Part shown: piece after piece, positions 15,736-22,952 of the stretch
Layout of the letters: every line of letters begins with the position of its first letter
How positions within the stretch are numbered: position 1 is the first letter of the stretch
Source: Bacillota bacterium
GTDB taxonomy: Bacteria > Bacillota > Sulfobacillia > RBS10-35 > JAJYVN01
DNA length: 47,644 bases
NCBI GenBank assembly: GCA_021791995.1
Contig: JAJYVN010000002.1
Span: 1 to 47,644, forward strand
Direction of reading: 5' to 3'
Notes under the pieces: generated by a model
Databases searched by the model: none
Told to the model about the DNA's origin: nothing
The model's input: only the letters and a program-made list of their open reading frames with translations
Program-made: the position numbers and the translations under genes

Positions 15736-16146
15736 CTAGAACGGAACCTCCTCGGCCTCCTGCTCGGCCGGCGGAGCCTCCGCGTCCGACGGGGGCGCGC
15801 CGTCCGCGACCTCGCCGTTGCCCTTCTTCGGGCTGTCGAGGAAGCGAACGTTGTCCGCCACGACCTCGGCGGCCTTGCGCCGCTGGCCGTCCTGGGTCTC
15901 GTAGTTGCGGATCTGCAGTCGGCCGGTGACGGCGACCAGACGCCCCTTCTGGAGGTGACCGGAGACCGTCTCCGCAAGCTTGCGCCACGTGACGATCTCG
16001 ATGAAGTCGACGTCACGCTCACCCTGCTGATTGGAGAACGGGCGGTCGACCGCGAGGGCGAAGTTGGCCACCGCCACGCCCGACGGCGTGTACCTCAGCT
16101 CCGGATCGCGCGTAAGACGCCCGATCAGGATGATCTCGTTCAGCAT
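15736..16146 (-). CDS. ssb: single-stranded DNA-binding protein
   Basis: The 136-residue protein has the SSB OB-fold blocks MLNEIILIGRLTRDPELRYT, VANFALAVDRPF, VDFIEIVTWRKLAETVSGHL and KGRLVAVTGRLQIRNYE. It has a low-complexity acidic linker and the conserved tip EEVPF, which docks replication and repair proteins. The ATG at 16146 sits 12 bases from AGGAGGTG, slightly far but the only good start. An SSB encoded with its own clamp suggests the element supplies part of its replication machinery or coats DNA entering a recipient. Confidence 0.95.
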   Translation of the reverse strand: MLNEIILIGRLTRDPELRYTPSGVAVANFALAVDRPFSNQQGERDVDFIEIVTWRKLAETVSGHLQKGRLVAVTGRLQIRNYETQDGQRRKAAEVVADNVRFLDSPKKGNGEVADGAPPSDAEAPPAEQEAEEVPF

Positions 16147-16263
16147 CTCGGGGATGCACCTCCTGAAAAGTGTGGGGCTCCCACGCTGCCGACGTCCCGA
16201 GTCGGGAGCGCAGGCGGCGCGGGAGCCCGGAAGCAAACCCGTCGATTCTGCGTCGGGCCGGGA

Positions 16264-16296
16264 GGGTCAAGGGCAGAGCGAAGCGACCCTTGACCC
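16264..16296. repeat. intergenic hairpin with GCGAAGCGA loop
   Basis: GGGTCAAGGG (16264-16273) pairs perfectly with CCCTTGACCC (16287-16296) around the loop CAGAGCGAAGCGA. The loop core matches the hairpin at 13161-13238. It lies between the 60-residue gene and ssb. Confidence 0.8.
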
Positions 16297-16336
16297 GATG
16301 GCCCGTGCGCGGCCTGAAAGGCTCGAGCGACGCGCC

Positions 16337-16519
16337 TTACGACGCAAGGAGCCCGCGTACATGGGCGGAGCTCAGGATCTCGCGAGCCAGGGACTGGAGT
16401 CGCCCGTTGTCGCTGCCCTTGGCCACGTCGGTAGCGGCGTCGAGCAGCGCGCGCAGGCGATCACCGCGAAGCTGGTCCAGGCAGCCGGCGGCGAGCGTGG
16501 GGAGGAGAACGGACTTCAT
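16337..16519 (-). CDS. unknown 60-residue helical protein
   Basis: An ATG at 16519 is preceded by AAGGGGTGA at about ten bases. The product begins MKSVLLPTLAAGCLDQLRGD and continues as two or three amphipathic helices (LRALLDAATDVAKGSDNGRL, then SLAREILSSAHVRGLL). The family is unknown. It is bracketed by hairpins at 16264-16296 and 16566-16592. Confidence 0.55.
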   Translation of the reverse strand: MKSVLLPTLAAGCLDQLRGDRLRALLDAATDVAKGSDNGRLQSLAREILSSAHVRGLLAS

Positions 16520-16565
16520 TACGTGGTCACCCCTTTCGGGGCGTCCGTGGCCGCGCGCCGGCCGC

Positions 16566-16592
16566 GGCGTCAAGGCCAGCGGCCTTGACGCC
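16566..16592. repeat. perfect 12-bp hairpin
   Basis: GGCGTCAAGGCC pairs with GGCCTTGACGCC around a 3-base loop. It is located between the 72-residue and 60-residue genes. It could act as an RNA-stability or attenuation element; there is no T-run. Confidence 0.75.
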
Positions 16593-16614
16593 CGAGGGCG
16601 GCACGTGGCTTAGC

Positions 16615-16833
16615 TCACAGCTCCAGACGGTGCTGTACGGAACGCAGCCCTGCGTCCTCGAGTGCCCGAAGGGCGATCCCTTCGGGTTCCTCCTTCCCCG
16701 ACGCGATCTGGGCGAGGGCCCTGACGAGCCTGTCCGCCCAGCCGGCGTCCACCGCTTCCGCCAGGGTGGCCTCCGCCTCCCGCAACCGGATCCGCAGCGA
16801 CCGGACGGACCGCAGGTCCCGGCGGCCAGTCAC
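16615..16833 (-). CDS. unknown 72-residue protein coupled to macro-domain gene
   Basis: The GTG start at 16833 overlaps the macro-domain stop codon by GTGA, implying coupled translation. The product is basic at the N-terminus (TGRRDLRSVRSLRIRLREAE) and then helical (ATLAEAVDAGWADRLVRALA). The family is unknown, but the overlap suggests a role linked to the macro-domain protein. Confidence 0.55.
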   Translation of the reverse strand: MTGRRDLRSVRSLRIRLREAEATLAEAVDAGWADRLVRALAQIASGKEEPEGIALRALEDAGLRSVQHRLEL

Positions 16834-17315
16834 CGGCTCTCACCCGCGAGCCTGAGGCTTCGGGCCACCTCGGCTCCAGAAAGGACCAGCGTTACGTTCG
16901 GTAGGCTCCCGAGCGCTCTCTGGATCAGGTCCCGGACGTCCTTGGCCGGAAGGCGCCCAAGACCCGCCCCGATCATCGGCAGCCGTACCTCCTGGCCCCG
17001 ACGGACCAGTGCGAACGTGCGCAAGGCAAGAAGGCCCTTGGAAACGATCGCCGGGTTCGCGCCTTCACGCCAGTGCATCTTGGTGGGCAGGCAGACGATC
17101 CGAAACTCGTCGTCACGGAAGAGTCCTGGCGTCCGAGCCTCGAGGAACCGGCCGTAGCGGGCGGGAAGCTCAGGGAACCGCCCGGCCGCCTGAAGAGCCA
17201 CGCCCGCGCCCATCACGGCGGTACCGTCCCGCCTCGTCACCAAGTTGGTAGGCACCACCCGCCAAGCGTCCTCGGGCCCGGTCCAGAGGTCCCCAGCCTC
17301 GACCTGCAAGAGCAT
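16830..17315 (-). CDS. macro-domain (ADP-ribose-binding) protein
   Basis: About 161 residues. VVPTNLVTRRDGTAVMGAGV, then ALQAAGRFPELPARYGRFLE, matches the macro-domain ligand loop (N...G.mg.GvA...). RLPMIGAGLGRLPAKDVRDL matches the second phosphate loop (P.iGaGlG). Such proteins bind or hydrolyse ADP-ribose adducts on proteins or nucleic acids, as in DarG antitoxins and Poa1-type phosphatases. No DarT-like partner is adjacent. The ATG at 17315 is only three bases from AGGAGG; a TTG at 17309 with nine-base spacing is an alternative start. Confidence 0.8.
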   Translation of the reverse strand: MLLQVEAGDLWTGPEDAWRVVPTNLVTRRDGTAVMGAGVALQAAGRFPELPARYGRFLEARTPGLFRDDEFRIVCLPTKMHWREGANPAIVSKGLLALRTFALVRRGQEVRLPMIGAGLGRLPAKDVRDLIQRALGSLPNVTLVLSGAEVARSLRLAGESR

Positions 17316-17323
17316 CCACCTCC

Positions 17324-17704
17324 TCAGGAAGCAAAGGCTCGGTGTACACGCCAGCCGTCCGTGTGTGGTAGGGGCAGGAGGTTCAGCGCCAGGCTCAGGC
17401 CCGGCCACAGGCTCGCGTAGAGGGCCTCGCGCCACGTGAGGAGGCCGACAGAGCCGAGGGCGAAGACCAGGGCCGCCAGTGTGAGATCGGCCGCTGGCCC
17501 TGCGAGAGCAATCGGCACGGTCGCGCCCCGCATGACCGCGGTCTGGTCGATGCGCACGGCCAGGAACGGTGCCCGGAACACGAGACCCGCGAACCGGCCG
17601 CCGTAGCGCAAGGCAACCAGCACGTGGGCGCACTCGTGCCACGACACCGCCACCAGCGCCGCTACGACGGTGATTACGAGCACACGAATCGCCTCCGCGT
17701 CCAT
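17324..17704 (-). CDS. M50-like membrane metalloprotease
   Basis: A 126-residue membrane protein. The first transmembrane segment (VLVITVVAALVAVSW) runs into the zinc motif HECAH. Further hydrophobic segments follow, then NLLPLPHTDGWR near the C-terminus, equivalent to the N-x-x-P-x-x-DG motif of site-2 proteases. Both halves of the M50 active site are therefore present in a minimal-length protein without PDZ or CBS domains. The ATG at 17704 has only a weak ribosome binding site, so the start is uncertain. The substrate is unknown. Confidence 0.75.
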   Translation of the reverse strand: MDAEAIRVLVITVVAALVAVSWHECAHVLVALRYGGRFAGLVFRAPFLAVRIDQTAVMRGATVPIALAGPAADLTLAALVFALGSVGLLTWREALYASLWPGLSLALNLLPLPHTDGWRVHRAFAS

Positions 17705-17747
17705 CAATCCGTCGAACGCCTCCGGCAGACGCCGGAGCCGGGCGTGA

Positions 17748-17775
17748 GGCAAGGGCACGTTTCGTGACCCTTGCC
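17748..17775. repeat. intergenic hairpin
   Basis: GGCAAGGG-CACG pairs with CGTG-A-CCCTTGCC around a three-base loop. It lies between the SLOG gene and the M50 gene and resembles the GGCAAGG/CCTTGCC cores at 10408-10426 and 13184-13213. Confidence 0.7.
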
Positions 17776-17810
17776 GATCGCTCGGCGAGGACGTACCGAC
17801 ATGCACCCAA

Positions 17811-18293
17811 TCAGGCTGTGGCGGTAACGAGCACCGCCTGCCGCCATCCGGCAGGACCCGTGGCTCCGCATACCCGGCACCGAAGCGTGCCATCCGACTG
17901 GCGAACGCCACGATGGGTACCCGGCGAGCAGGGGCTGGGATGCACCATCGGCTCACGGTAGATCCGCACGGGGATGCCGGCCTTGCGGCACAGTCGGATC
18001 ATCCCGTCCGTGCCTGGGCTCGGCCCGTCGCTCCGGAACGCAATACACGTGTTCGCTCCCATTCGGACCATCTCGGCGTTGCGGCGGGGCCCCGCGCTCT
18101 TGCCGAAGCGAGCCCAGTCTGCCGGATGCGGCTCACATTGGAAGCCCAAGGCCTCCGCCGCCCGGGCGGCCAGGGAGTCGGCTCCCCGGCCGGCACCGTG
18201 GACGATAACGCTCCCCGGTGGAAGGCTTCGCAGCGTCTGAAGGACGACCGGATAGTTGGCCCAGCTGCGGCTGCCGCAGACGATCACGCGCAT
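17811..18293 (-). CDS. SLOG-fold (DUF2493/YspA-like) protein with zinc-ribbon tail
   Basis: The 160-residue protein starts with MRVIVCGSRSWANYPVVLQT and has VIVHGAGRGADSLAARAAEA and ADWARFGKSAGPRRNAEMV. These are the nucleotide-binding signature blocks of YspA/DUF2493 proteins of the SLOG superfamily, thought to bind nucleotide-like ligands. After residue 120 comes an extra tail, CSPGTHRGVRQSDGTLRCRV then CG, a four-Cys knuckle repeated in two nearby proteins. AGGAGG lies seven bases before the ATG at 18293. Confidence 0.85.
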   Translation of the reverse strand: MRVIVCGSRSWANYPVVLQTLRSLPPGSVIVHGAGRGADSLAARAAEALGFQCEPHPADWARFGKSAGPRRNAEMVRMGANTCIAFRSDGPSPGTDGMIRLCRKAGIPVRIYREPMVHPSPCSPGTHRGVRQSDGTLRCRVCGATGPAGWRQAVLVTATA

Positions 18294-18305
18294 GTGGTCG
18301 CCTCC

Positions 18306-18776
18306 TCAGGAAGCCCGCCTTTTGCTTGGACTGCACGCGCCGTAGTGCACGGGATGGGCGCGGATGTGCCGCCGGAGCGCCGCCAGTTCGCCTGGATAGA
18401 GACGGCAGGCGCACAGGTACATGAGTCGCTTGACACGCCTCGTGTCCACGCTGTCTGTCCACACCTCGTCCCCGTCAGGCAGACCCGTGAGGACGAAGGT
18501 CCGCACCATCTCGTCCATCGTGATCTCGCCGGCGACATCGTAGAGTCGTCCGTCGGGCGCCTTCCCGTAGACGTGCACGAGGCAGTCGTCATCGTCCTCG
18601 GCCGACGGGTCCAGCTCGAAGATGGCCTCCATCGCGTACCCAAGTTCCAGGTGAAGCGCATAGGCAAACGTCGGGCAGCCACCGTTTCGGTACTCGTGGA
18701 CCAGGTCGCCCATGGTGGTGATCGCCCGGCCGTGGCCCGGCACCGGTTCGCGTAACAGAACGTCGGCACTGCGCAT
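18306..18776 (-). CDS. unknown acidic protein
   Basis: A 156-residue protein with ATG 18776 and GGAGG eight bases upstream. It has FAYALHLELGYAMEAIFELD, then an acidic DPSAEDDDD loop, HVYGKAPDGRLYDVAGEITM and a C-terminal basic helix with two Cys (MYLCACRLYPGELAALRRHI). The beta-rich middle that names a product and its contents (VHVYGKAPDGRLYDVAG) resembles small phage-associated proteins of unknown role. It lies 12 bp upstream of the SLOG gene in the same operon. Confidence 0.6.
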   Translation of the reverse strand: MRSADVLLREPVPGHGRAITTMGDLVHEYRNGGCPTFAYALHLELGYAMEAIFELDPSAEDDDDCLVHVYGKAPDGRLYDVAGEITMDEMVRTFVLTGLPDGDEVWTDSVDTRRVKRLMYLCACRLYPGELAALRRHIRAHPVHYGACSPSKRRAS

Positions 18777-18796
18777 GCGTCTCGCCTCCAAAACGC

Positions 18797-18888
18797 GGCT
18801 CTCCCGTCCTCCAGGTCGGCCTGCCTGGAGGTCCGGCGCCTGGCAGGAGGCGCGACAGACGTCCAACGGCCCGGAGGACGGGAGAGCC
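18797..18888. repeat. 16-bp perfect inverted repeat with structured 60-bp loop
   Basis: GGCTCTCCCGTCCTCC (18797-18812) pairs perfectly with GGAGGACGGGAGAGCC (18873-18888). The 60-base loop contains further short palindromes (GGCGCC, GCCTGG/CCAGGC). It ends about 20 bases upstream of the ATG at 18776, so on the minus strand it forms a very stable structure in the leader of that gene. The ribosome binding site itself lies outside the stem. Confidence 0.8.
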
Positions 18889-18990
18889 CGTCAGGATCGT
18901 AAGGAGCAGATCATCGACGCCCTTCACGCCGCGAGCGAGTCCCCGGGCGGGCAAGGCCCTCCTTGCCGGACCGGAGACGAGGTCGGACGA

Positions 18991-19389
18991 TCACACGGCG
19001 GATCTCCGCTCGCCGCATACACGGCAGACCAGAGAACCGTCGCGTTGCCGTACGCCGCGGTGCATACCCGGCGGGCAGTGGTAGCCCATGAGGCGGCCAA
19101 GACTGCGGGCGAACCGCCGGCGTGGCCGGGACACCACGATGATGCCCTTGTGCAGACGGATCTTGAAGCTGACCGTGGCCATCGGGATGTAGGCGGTGAG
19201 CGTCACGCGTTTGCAGCACTGGCACTCGCAGCACCAGCCGATGCCCCCGTCCATGGAGGTCGGCATCATGTCGCTGTAGCCGATGTGGAGCACCTTCGGG
19301 CGCCAGCACCGGCAGCAGGTGCCGAGCCTACGTTCGTTGACCGACATCAGCTCGGCGCGGGTGACGAATCCAGGCTGGAACCTCCTCAT
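18991..19389 (-). CDS. Cys-rich zinc-ribbon protein with shared tail
   Basis: A 132-residue protein with a first zinc cluster, CCRCWRPKVLHIGY...WCCECQCCKR, and the C-terminal tail CPPGMHRGVRQRDGSLVCRV then CG. The same tail closes the proteins at 17811 and 19418. The start is odd: the sequence TTCCAGCC(G/T)GGAT is duplicated 20 bp apart. The well-spaced GTG behind GGGAGG (near 19403) is now out of frame, leaving the ATG at 19389, which lacks a good ribosome binding site. Probably a nucleic-acid or protein adaptor; function unknown. Confidence 0.65.
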   Translation of the reverse strand: MRRFQPGFVTRAELMSVNERRLGTCCRCWRPKVLHIGYSDMMPTSMDGGIGWCCECQCCKRVTLTAYIPMATVSFKIRLHKGIIVVSRPRRRFARSLGRLMGYHCPPGMHRGVRQRDGSLVCRVCGERRSAV

Positions 19390-19417
19390 CCCGGCTGGAA
19401 CACCGCGGTCACCTCCC

Positions 19418-20134
19418 TCAGGCGGGCTTGCGTTCGTGGCAGAGCTTGCATTCCACGTGGCCATCGGGCAGCCGAACTCCCCGGTGCTGACCGGGCCGGC
19501 ACAGCCGGAAGCGGCGGACCGGCGACCACTGCCGCTCAGGCCGGCTGGCTTCGGCCAGGAGCTCGGCACCGAGCCGGTAGAACCGCGCCTTGCGGACCAC
19601 CGTGGCCTCGCCACCGTCCTGCCGACGCACGTACATGTCCGAGATCGCGTCCACCCAGGCGTCCAGGTCACCGCTGTACCCGACACCCGAGACGTGGGTC
19701 GCCTCGTGGAGAGCGCTGCACTCCCCGCAGAACGAGCTGCCGTCGAAGGTCCGCCGGCCGCAGCTCCGGCAGAGCGACTGGAGCGCGTTGGTGAAGCGCT
19801 CCCGCCGGCTACCGGCCTCGTCGACGTCGGGCACCAGGTGGCCGACGACATCTTCGCCGTCGCTCGGGCGCGGCCCGAAGTCCGCGTAGGCGGTACGGGC
19901 CACGGCGGCGTGTGCCTTTGCGTGCCCAGCGGCCTCATCGCGTGTCGGGAAGGTCCGCCCGCACGCGCACGGCCGCCCCACCGGCACCGACCCCTGCTCG
20001 GCGCGAACGGCGAGCGGGTCCTCTCCGCTCACGACCGCGACCCCATGGACCTCGACGACTGGACGCTCTGGGCCAAGAGACAGGTACCAAGTGGCCCGCC
20101 GCGTCATCGTCCGGCGCGCGTACTGCTGAGGCAT
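19418..20134 (-). CDS. multi-zinc-finger protein with shared tail
   Basis: The 238-residue protein starts at an ATG (20134) with GGGAGG seven bases upstream. It has a C2H2-like finger CACGRTFPTRDEAAGHAKAH, a four-Cys ribbon CRSCGRRTFDGSSFCGEC, a helical region with an ALHEATHVSG motif, and the tail CRPGQHRGVRLPDGHVECKL then CHE. Three different zinc modules in one small protein suggest DNA or RNA binding. It begins a run of tail-bearing genes. Confidence 0.65.
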   Translation of the reverse strand: MPQQYARRTMTRRATWYLSLGPERPVVEVHGVAVVSGEDPLAVRAEQGSVPVGRPCACGRTFPTRDEAAGHAKAHAAVARTAYADFGPRPSDGEDVVGHLVPDVDEAGSRRERFTNALQSLCRSCGRRTFDGSSFCGECSALHEATHVSGVGYSGDLDAWVDAISDMYVRRQDGGEATVVRKARFYRLGAELLAEASRPERQWSPVRRFRLCRPGQHRGVRLPDGHVECKLCHERKPA

Positions 20135-20205
20135 GGAGGCACCTCCCGGATGGGCTCGACAACCTGCGTGATCGAGCCATCCCTCGCCGACGGCCGCGAC
20201 GCGCC

Positions 20206-20259
20206 GTCCAGGCCAACGCCGCCGAAGGCGACGTTGCGGCGAAGCCGCCTGGCCTGGAC
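20206..20259. repeat. intergenic hairpin
   Basis: GTCCAGGCCA (20206-20215) pairs perfectly with TGGCCTGGAC (20250-20259). Inside, CGCCGC pairs with GCGGCG, and the loop contains GAAGGCG and GCGAAG motifs like those of the other hairpins. It occupies the gap between hicB and the multi-zinc-finger gene. Confidence 0.7.
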
Positions 20260-20361
20260 CAGCAAGTGGCCGTCGGCATGACCCCGCGCCGTCCGACAAG
20301 TTGTCCCGAACACGACAAAGCGCCCACCATCCGGCGGGCGCCAACGTGTTCGGCATCCCGG

Positions 20362-20577
20362 TCAGCCTCTGGCTTGCACTCCTGGTGCCACTCCGCGCGG
20401 TACGTCGTCGATCGCCTGGTGGAAAGCCAAGGCCTCCTTGAACGAAGCCAGCGTCTCCTCCGGGGTGTCGCCGGTAGCCACACAGCCTGGAACGTCGTCG
20501 CTGTACGCGGACCAGTTCCCGCCTGCGGGTTCGATCACGATGGTCACGCGCGGCCAGGCCGCCGTCGCCTTGCTCAT
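20362..20577 (-). CDS. hicB: HicB-like antitoxin
   Basis: A 71-residue protein with IVIEPAGGNWSAYSDDVPGC, then VATGDTPEETLASFKEALAF, the truncated RNase-H-like fold of HicB antitoxins (G.w.a..pdlpGc.s.Gdt.eEa..n..eAi). There is no C-terminal DNA-binding HTH or RHH domain, so autoregulation may need another protein. The ATG overlaps the hicA stop by ATGA, the usual hicA-first order. Confidence 0.85.
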   Translation of the reverse strand: MSKATAAWPRVTIVIEPAGGNWSAYSDDVPGCVATGDTPEETLASFKEALAFHQAIDDVPRGVAPGVQARG

Positions 20578-20789
20578 CGGCCATTCCCCCGCAGCCCGGC
20601 TTGGCGCCGGATGCTCGCCACCGTGCCCTTGGCGATCTCGTGACCAGGGTTCCCCGGCACCGTGACCTCGCCCGGATTCGTCGGGTGCTTGAAGTGCCGG
20701 TGGTCACCATGCTGAGCCACGGAAACCCATCCGTCGGCCTGAAGCTCCGCGATCATCTCGCGCACACGCGCAGGCCACACCTGCAGCAT
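20574..20789 (-). CDS. hicA: HicA-like mRNA interferase toxin
   Basis: A 71-residue product with VREMIAELQADGWVSVAQHG, DHRHFKHPTNPGEVTVPGNP and GHEIAKGTVASIRRQAGL. This is the dsRBD-like HicA fold with the catalytic His in GDHRHF (family G.H..f). HicA cleaves mRNA and is neutralised by HicB, encoded next. The ATG at 20789 is used; a GTG 12 bases further in would give the more typical short N-terminus. Confidence 0.88.
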   Translation of the reverse strand: MLQVWPARVREMIAELQADGWVSVAQHGDHRHFKHPTNPGEVTVPGNPGHEIAKGTVASIRRQAGLRGNGR

Positions 20790-20828
20790 GCGCCCCCAAC
20801 CACAGCCGGCTCTGGCGTCCAGGTCCCA

Positions 20829-21158
20829 TCATCGAACCTGGCCCCCGTCAGACTGTCCGGGACCCAGAACCCGGTCGAGGACCGCGCGGCCTTGCGCGTC
20901 GGGCAGGAGGTTCTTCACCGGGAGGCGCTCGCGCGCCAGTCGCGCAAGCTCGGCCTCGTCGCACCACTCCAGGATCTCCTCGCGCATCTGGCGGAACTGC
21001 GCGTAGGAGAAGACGACATACCGTCTCCGCGATCCCCTTGCCAGGATGACTGGTCCCGTCGAGGGCACCGCGAGTTCGCCCAGCAGCGCCAGTACTGTGT
21101 CGTCCGCCTGACGCACGCACATGTCCCCGCGTTTGATGAGGTCCATGACGGTCGGCAA
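20829..21158 (-). CDS. Phd/YefM-like small protein
   Basis: The TTG at 21158 is the likely start (GGGAGGAG five bases upstream). The 109-residue protein has VMDLIKRGDMCVRQADDTVL, VILARGSRRRYVVFSYAQFR and a C-terminal helical segment. The Gly-Ser-Arg then VVFS-y-x-x-F pattern resembles Phd/YefM antitoxins (v.rgr..vvl.s..ef). No matching RelE or Doc toxin is next to it; hicA follows 39 bp downstream. The assignment is tentative. Confidence 0.45.
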   Translation of the reverse strand: MPTVMDLIKRGDMCVRQADDTVLALLGELAVPSTGPVILARGSRRRYVVFSYAQFRQMREEILEWCDEAELARLARERLPVKNLLPDAQGRAVLDRVLGPGQSDGGQVR

Positions 21159-21350
21159 CCCGACTCCTCCCTCGCCAGTCAGTCGCCTCATCGGGATCAG
21201 CGCTAGCGCGTTGCCGTCGGCTTGGGGCCACCGTCTTCTGGCACTCACGGTCAACCCGCACAGACAAGCGCTCCGGGCGACCCATCCCACAAGCAAGCAT
21301 CGATTTACAGAACGGGCGAAGTCAAATACCCGAACGAGGACGTGACTACG

Positions 21351-22100
21351 CTAGGCCGAGACGACCTCACCGTATTCGTACAGACGCAACGGCACGTACC
21401 GAACGAGTTGATCGCCTAGTAGGTCGCCCTGATCACCGTCAAGATCGACAATGACGCCGACGCCGGGATCGTCCGCGGCTCCGAGGCTAGCCACGGTGGC
21501 GCGATAGCTCCCGCGGCGAACGCTTTGGGTCAGGCACCAGCTGTACACTGCCGGTACAAAGCCGATGTGAACGCCCGATGGTGACAGTACCCGGATTGCG
21601 TTGGGGTCGTGTGGGTTGGTTTCATCGAGTTGCAGTCCCAAGACGGCCCCGGGCACCAGTTCCTCCATCACCTGTTCGCCATCGTAGTAACGCCAGCCAG
21701 CCACAGGAAATCGGAGGTAGTACGTGTCCGCCGCGCTAATCGGCTCAAGGAACTCAAGTGTATCGGTGGGCAGACGACCCCCGGTGAGACGCAAGAACTC
21801 TATCCCGTCGCCGGGCTCCACTCCGAGGCGCCCGTAATCCTCGGCGGCCCACGTCTGCGGCACCCGCCGGAGGAACGTTGCGAACAGTTCGGGCTGCCGC
21901 CATTCGCCTTCGGGGGCAGGGAACTCGTCGAATAGTCGGAAGCCAACGGCCTGCGCTTCGCTCAGTGCTCCAGGGGTAGTTGTTTCGTACCTAAACACGT
22001 GCCCGCGCGAGTCACGCGATAGGTGCCCGATGAGGTAGCGGCGCCGCGACAAGGCATGCTGCCAAACAACAAGCACAGAACTGTCTGGTCGCCCAGCCAT
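21351..22100 (-). CDS. HipA N-subdomain fused to a HIRAN domain
   Basis: A 249-residue protein. The N-terminal 75 residues (SVLVVWQHALSRRRYLIGHL, then GFRLFDEFPAPEGEWRQP) resemble the N-terminal subdomain of HipA, made as a separate HipS protein in HipBST systems. From about residue 118 a HIRAN domain follows: FPVAGWRYYDGEQV, LGLQLDETNPHDPNAIRVLS and GVHIGFVPAVYSWCL. HIRAN domains bind DNA ends or sit on DNA-processing enzymes. The ATG follows the kinase stop codon directly (TAG-ATG), so the two halves of a HipA-like system are made as separate proteins. Confidence 0.7.
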   Translation of the reverse strand: MAGRPDSSVLVVWQHALSRRRYLIGHLSRDSRGHVFRYETTTPGALSEAQAVGFRLFDEFPAPEGEWRQPELFATFLRRVPQTWAAEDYGRLGVEPGDGIEFLRLTGGRLPTDTLEFLEPISAADTYYLRFPVAGWRYYDGEQVMEELVPGAVLGLQLDETNPHDPNAIRVLSPSGVHIGFVPAVYSWCLTQSVRRGSYRATVASLGAADDPGVGVIVDLDGDQGDLLGDQLVRYVPLRLYEYGEVVSA

Positions 22101-22940
22101 CTACCCATCCCCCCTTGCAACGAGGATGTCCCTCCTACTGCGTAGGACCACGCGAGCGAAGGACCAGCGTTCAGGCTCCATGATACTCTCTGGCTCATCT
22201 ATGGAGGCCAAAATTTGGTCGATGGCATCATCTGTTAGATTACCCACAAGTTCCTTGAATCCCGCCATGTCTGGGTCCAGTTGCCGGACCGTGGCCAGTA
22301 GCTCAGGGATCCCGGGCTTCCGGGCGTCCTCCCGGAGGAGAATCTCGTAGCGGAACTGACGATCGAACCGGCCTAAGCCTTTCCGGAGGTGCAGTTCGAT
22401 GCGCAGTGGATCGAGGGCACTTCCGAATGCAGCAGCGTTGTCGTAGTAGGGCGCCATTTCGGCTGAGCCACCGTTACCCAGCGTCACGCCCCAATTGGCC
22501 TGATGGCGGTCCGCGTTTCCGGTAAGAATGTCAAAACACACCATGCGAATGAAGCCTCGTACGGCCAAATGTCGGTCCGTGTAGTGACCCAGGCACTCCA
22601 GGACGCGGGCGACAGTGAGCCGGTCCTTGGACATCGAACCTGCAAGATCAATTCCTTCGCGAAGCTCTTGACCCGGTCCGAGGAACGACCGAACCAATGC
22701 TCCTACCCGACGGTTCATGATGGCAGGTTCGACAATTGGGACGGGCAGGCCAAGCCACCGTCCAACGTGGGAGGCCAAAACCTCAGCTCCGACCTCCCCG
22801 GTAACAAACAGGCCCTCCTGTGTCGCCTGCTCTTTGGGGAACTTCAGGAGGTACCATCGTGATTCTCGATCTTGAACCCAGTAGCCGGGCCGGCTCCCCG
22901 TGCCCTTTCTCACCTTGGTCCAATCCGACACATCTAACAT
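22101..22940 (-). CDS. HipA-like serine/threonine kinase (C-terminal type)
   Basis: A 279-residue kinase lacking the HipA N-terminal subdomain. The catalytic block FDILTGNADRHQANWGV matches the HipA N-x-D-R-H-x-x-N loop, and APYYDNAAAFG is the Mg-binding block. WYLLKFPKEQATQEG near the N-terminus supplies the ATP-binding Lys. HipA toxins phosphorylate translation factors such as GltX. The ATG at 22940 is chosen because a TAATAT -10 box sits exactly six bases upstream, implying a leaderless message. The next gene encodes the missing N-subdomain. No HipB-type HTH protein is adjacent. Confidence 0.82.
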   Translation of the reverse strand: MLDVSDWTKVRKGTGSRPGYWVQDRESRWYLLKFPKEQATQEGLFVTGEVGAEVLASHVGRWLGLPVPIVEPAIMNRRVGALVRSFLGPGQELREGIDLAGSMSKDRLTVARVLECLGHYTDRHLAVRGFIRMVCFDILTGNADRHQANWGVTLGNGGSAEMAPYYDNAAAFGSALDPLRIELHLRKGLGRFDRQFRYEILLREDARKPGIPELLATVRQLDPDMAGFKELVGNLTDDAIDQILASIDEPESIMEPERWSFARVVLRSRRDILVARGDG

Positions 22941-22946
22941 GGCCAA

Positions 22947-22952
22947 ATATTA
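22947..22952 (-). promoter_or_regulatory. -10 element of the HipA-kinase gene (leaderless)
   Basis: TAATAT on the minus strand is followed by six bases (TTGGCC) and then ATG. The spacing is the same as at the XRE gene (TACAAT, six bases, ATG). No ribosome binding site is present between promoter and start. The -35 is weak. Confidence 0.4.
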
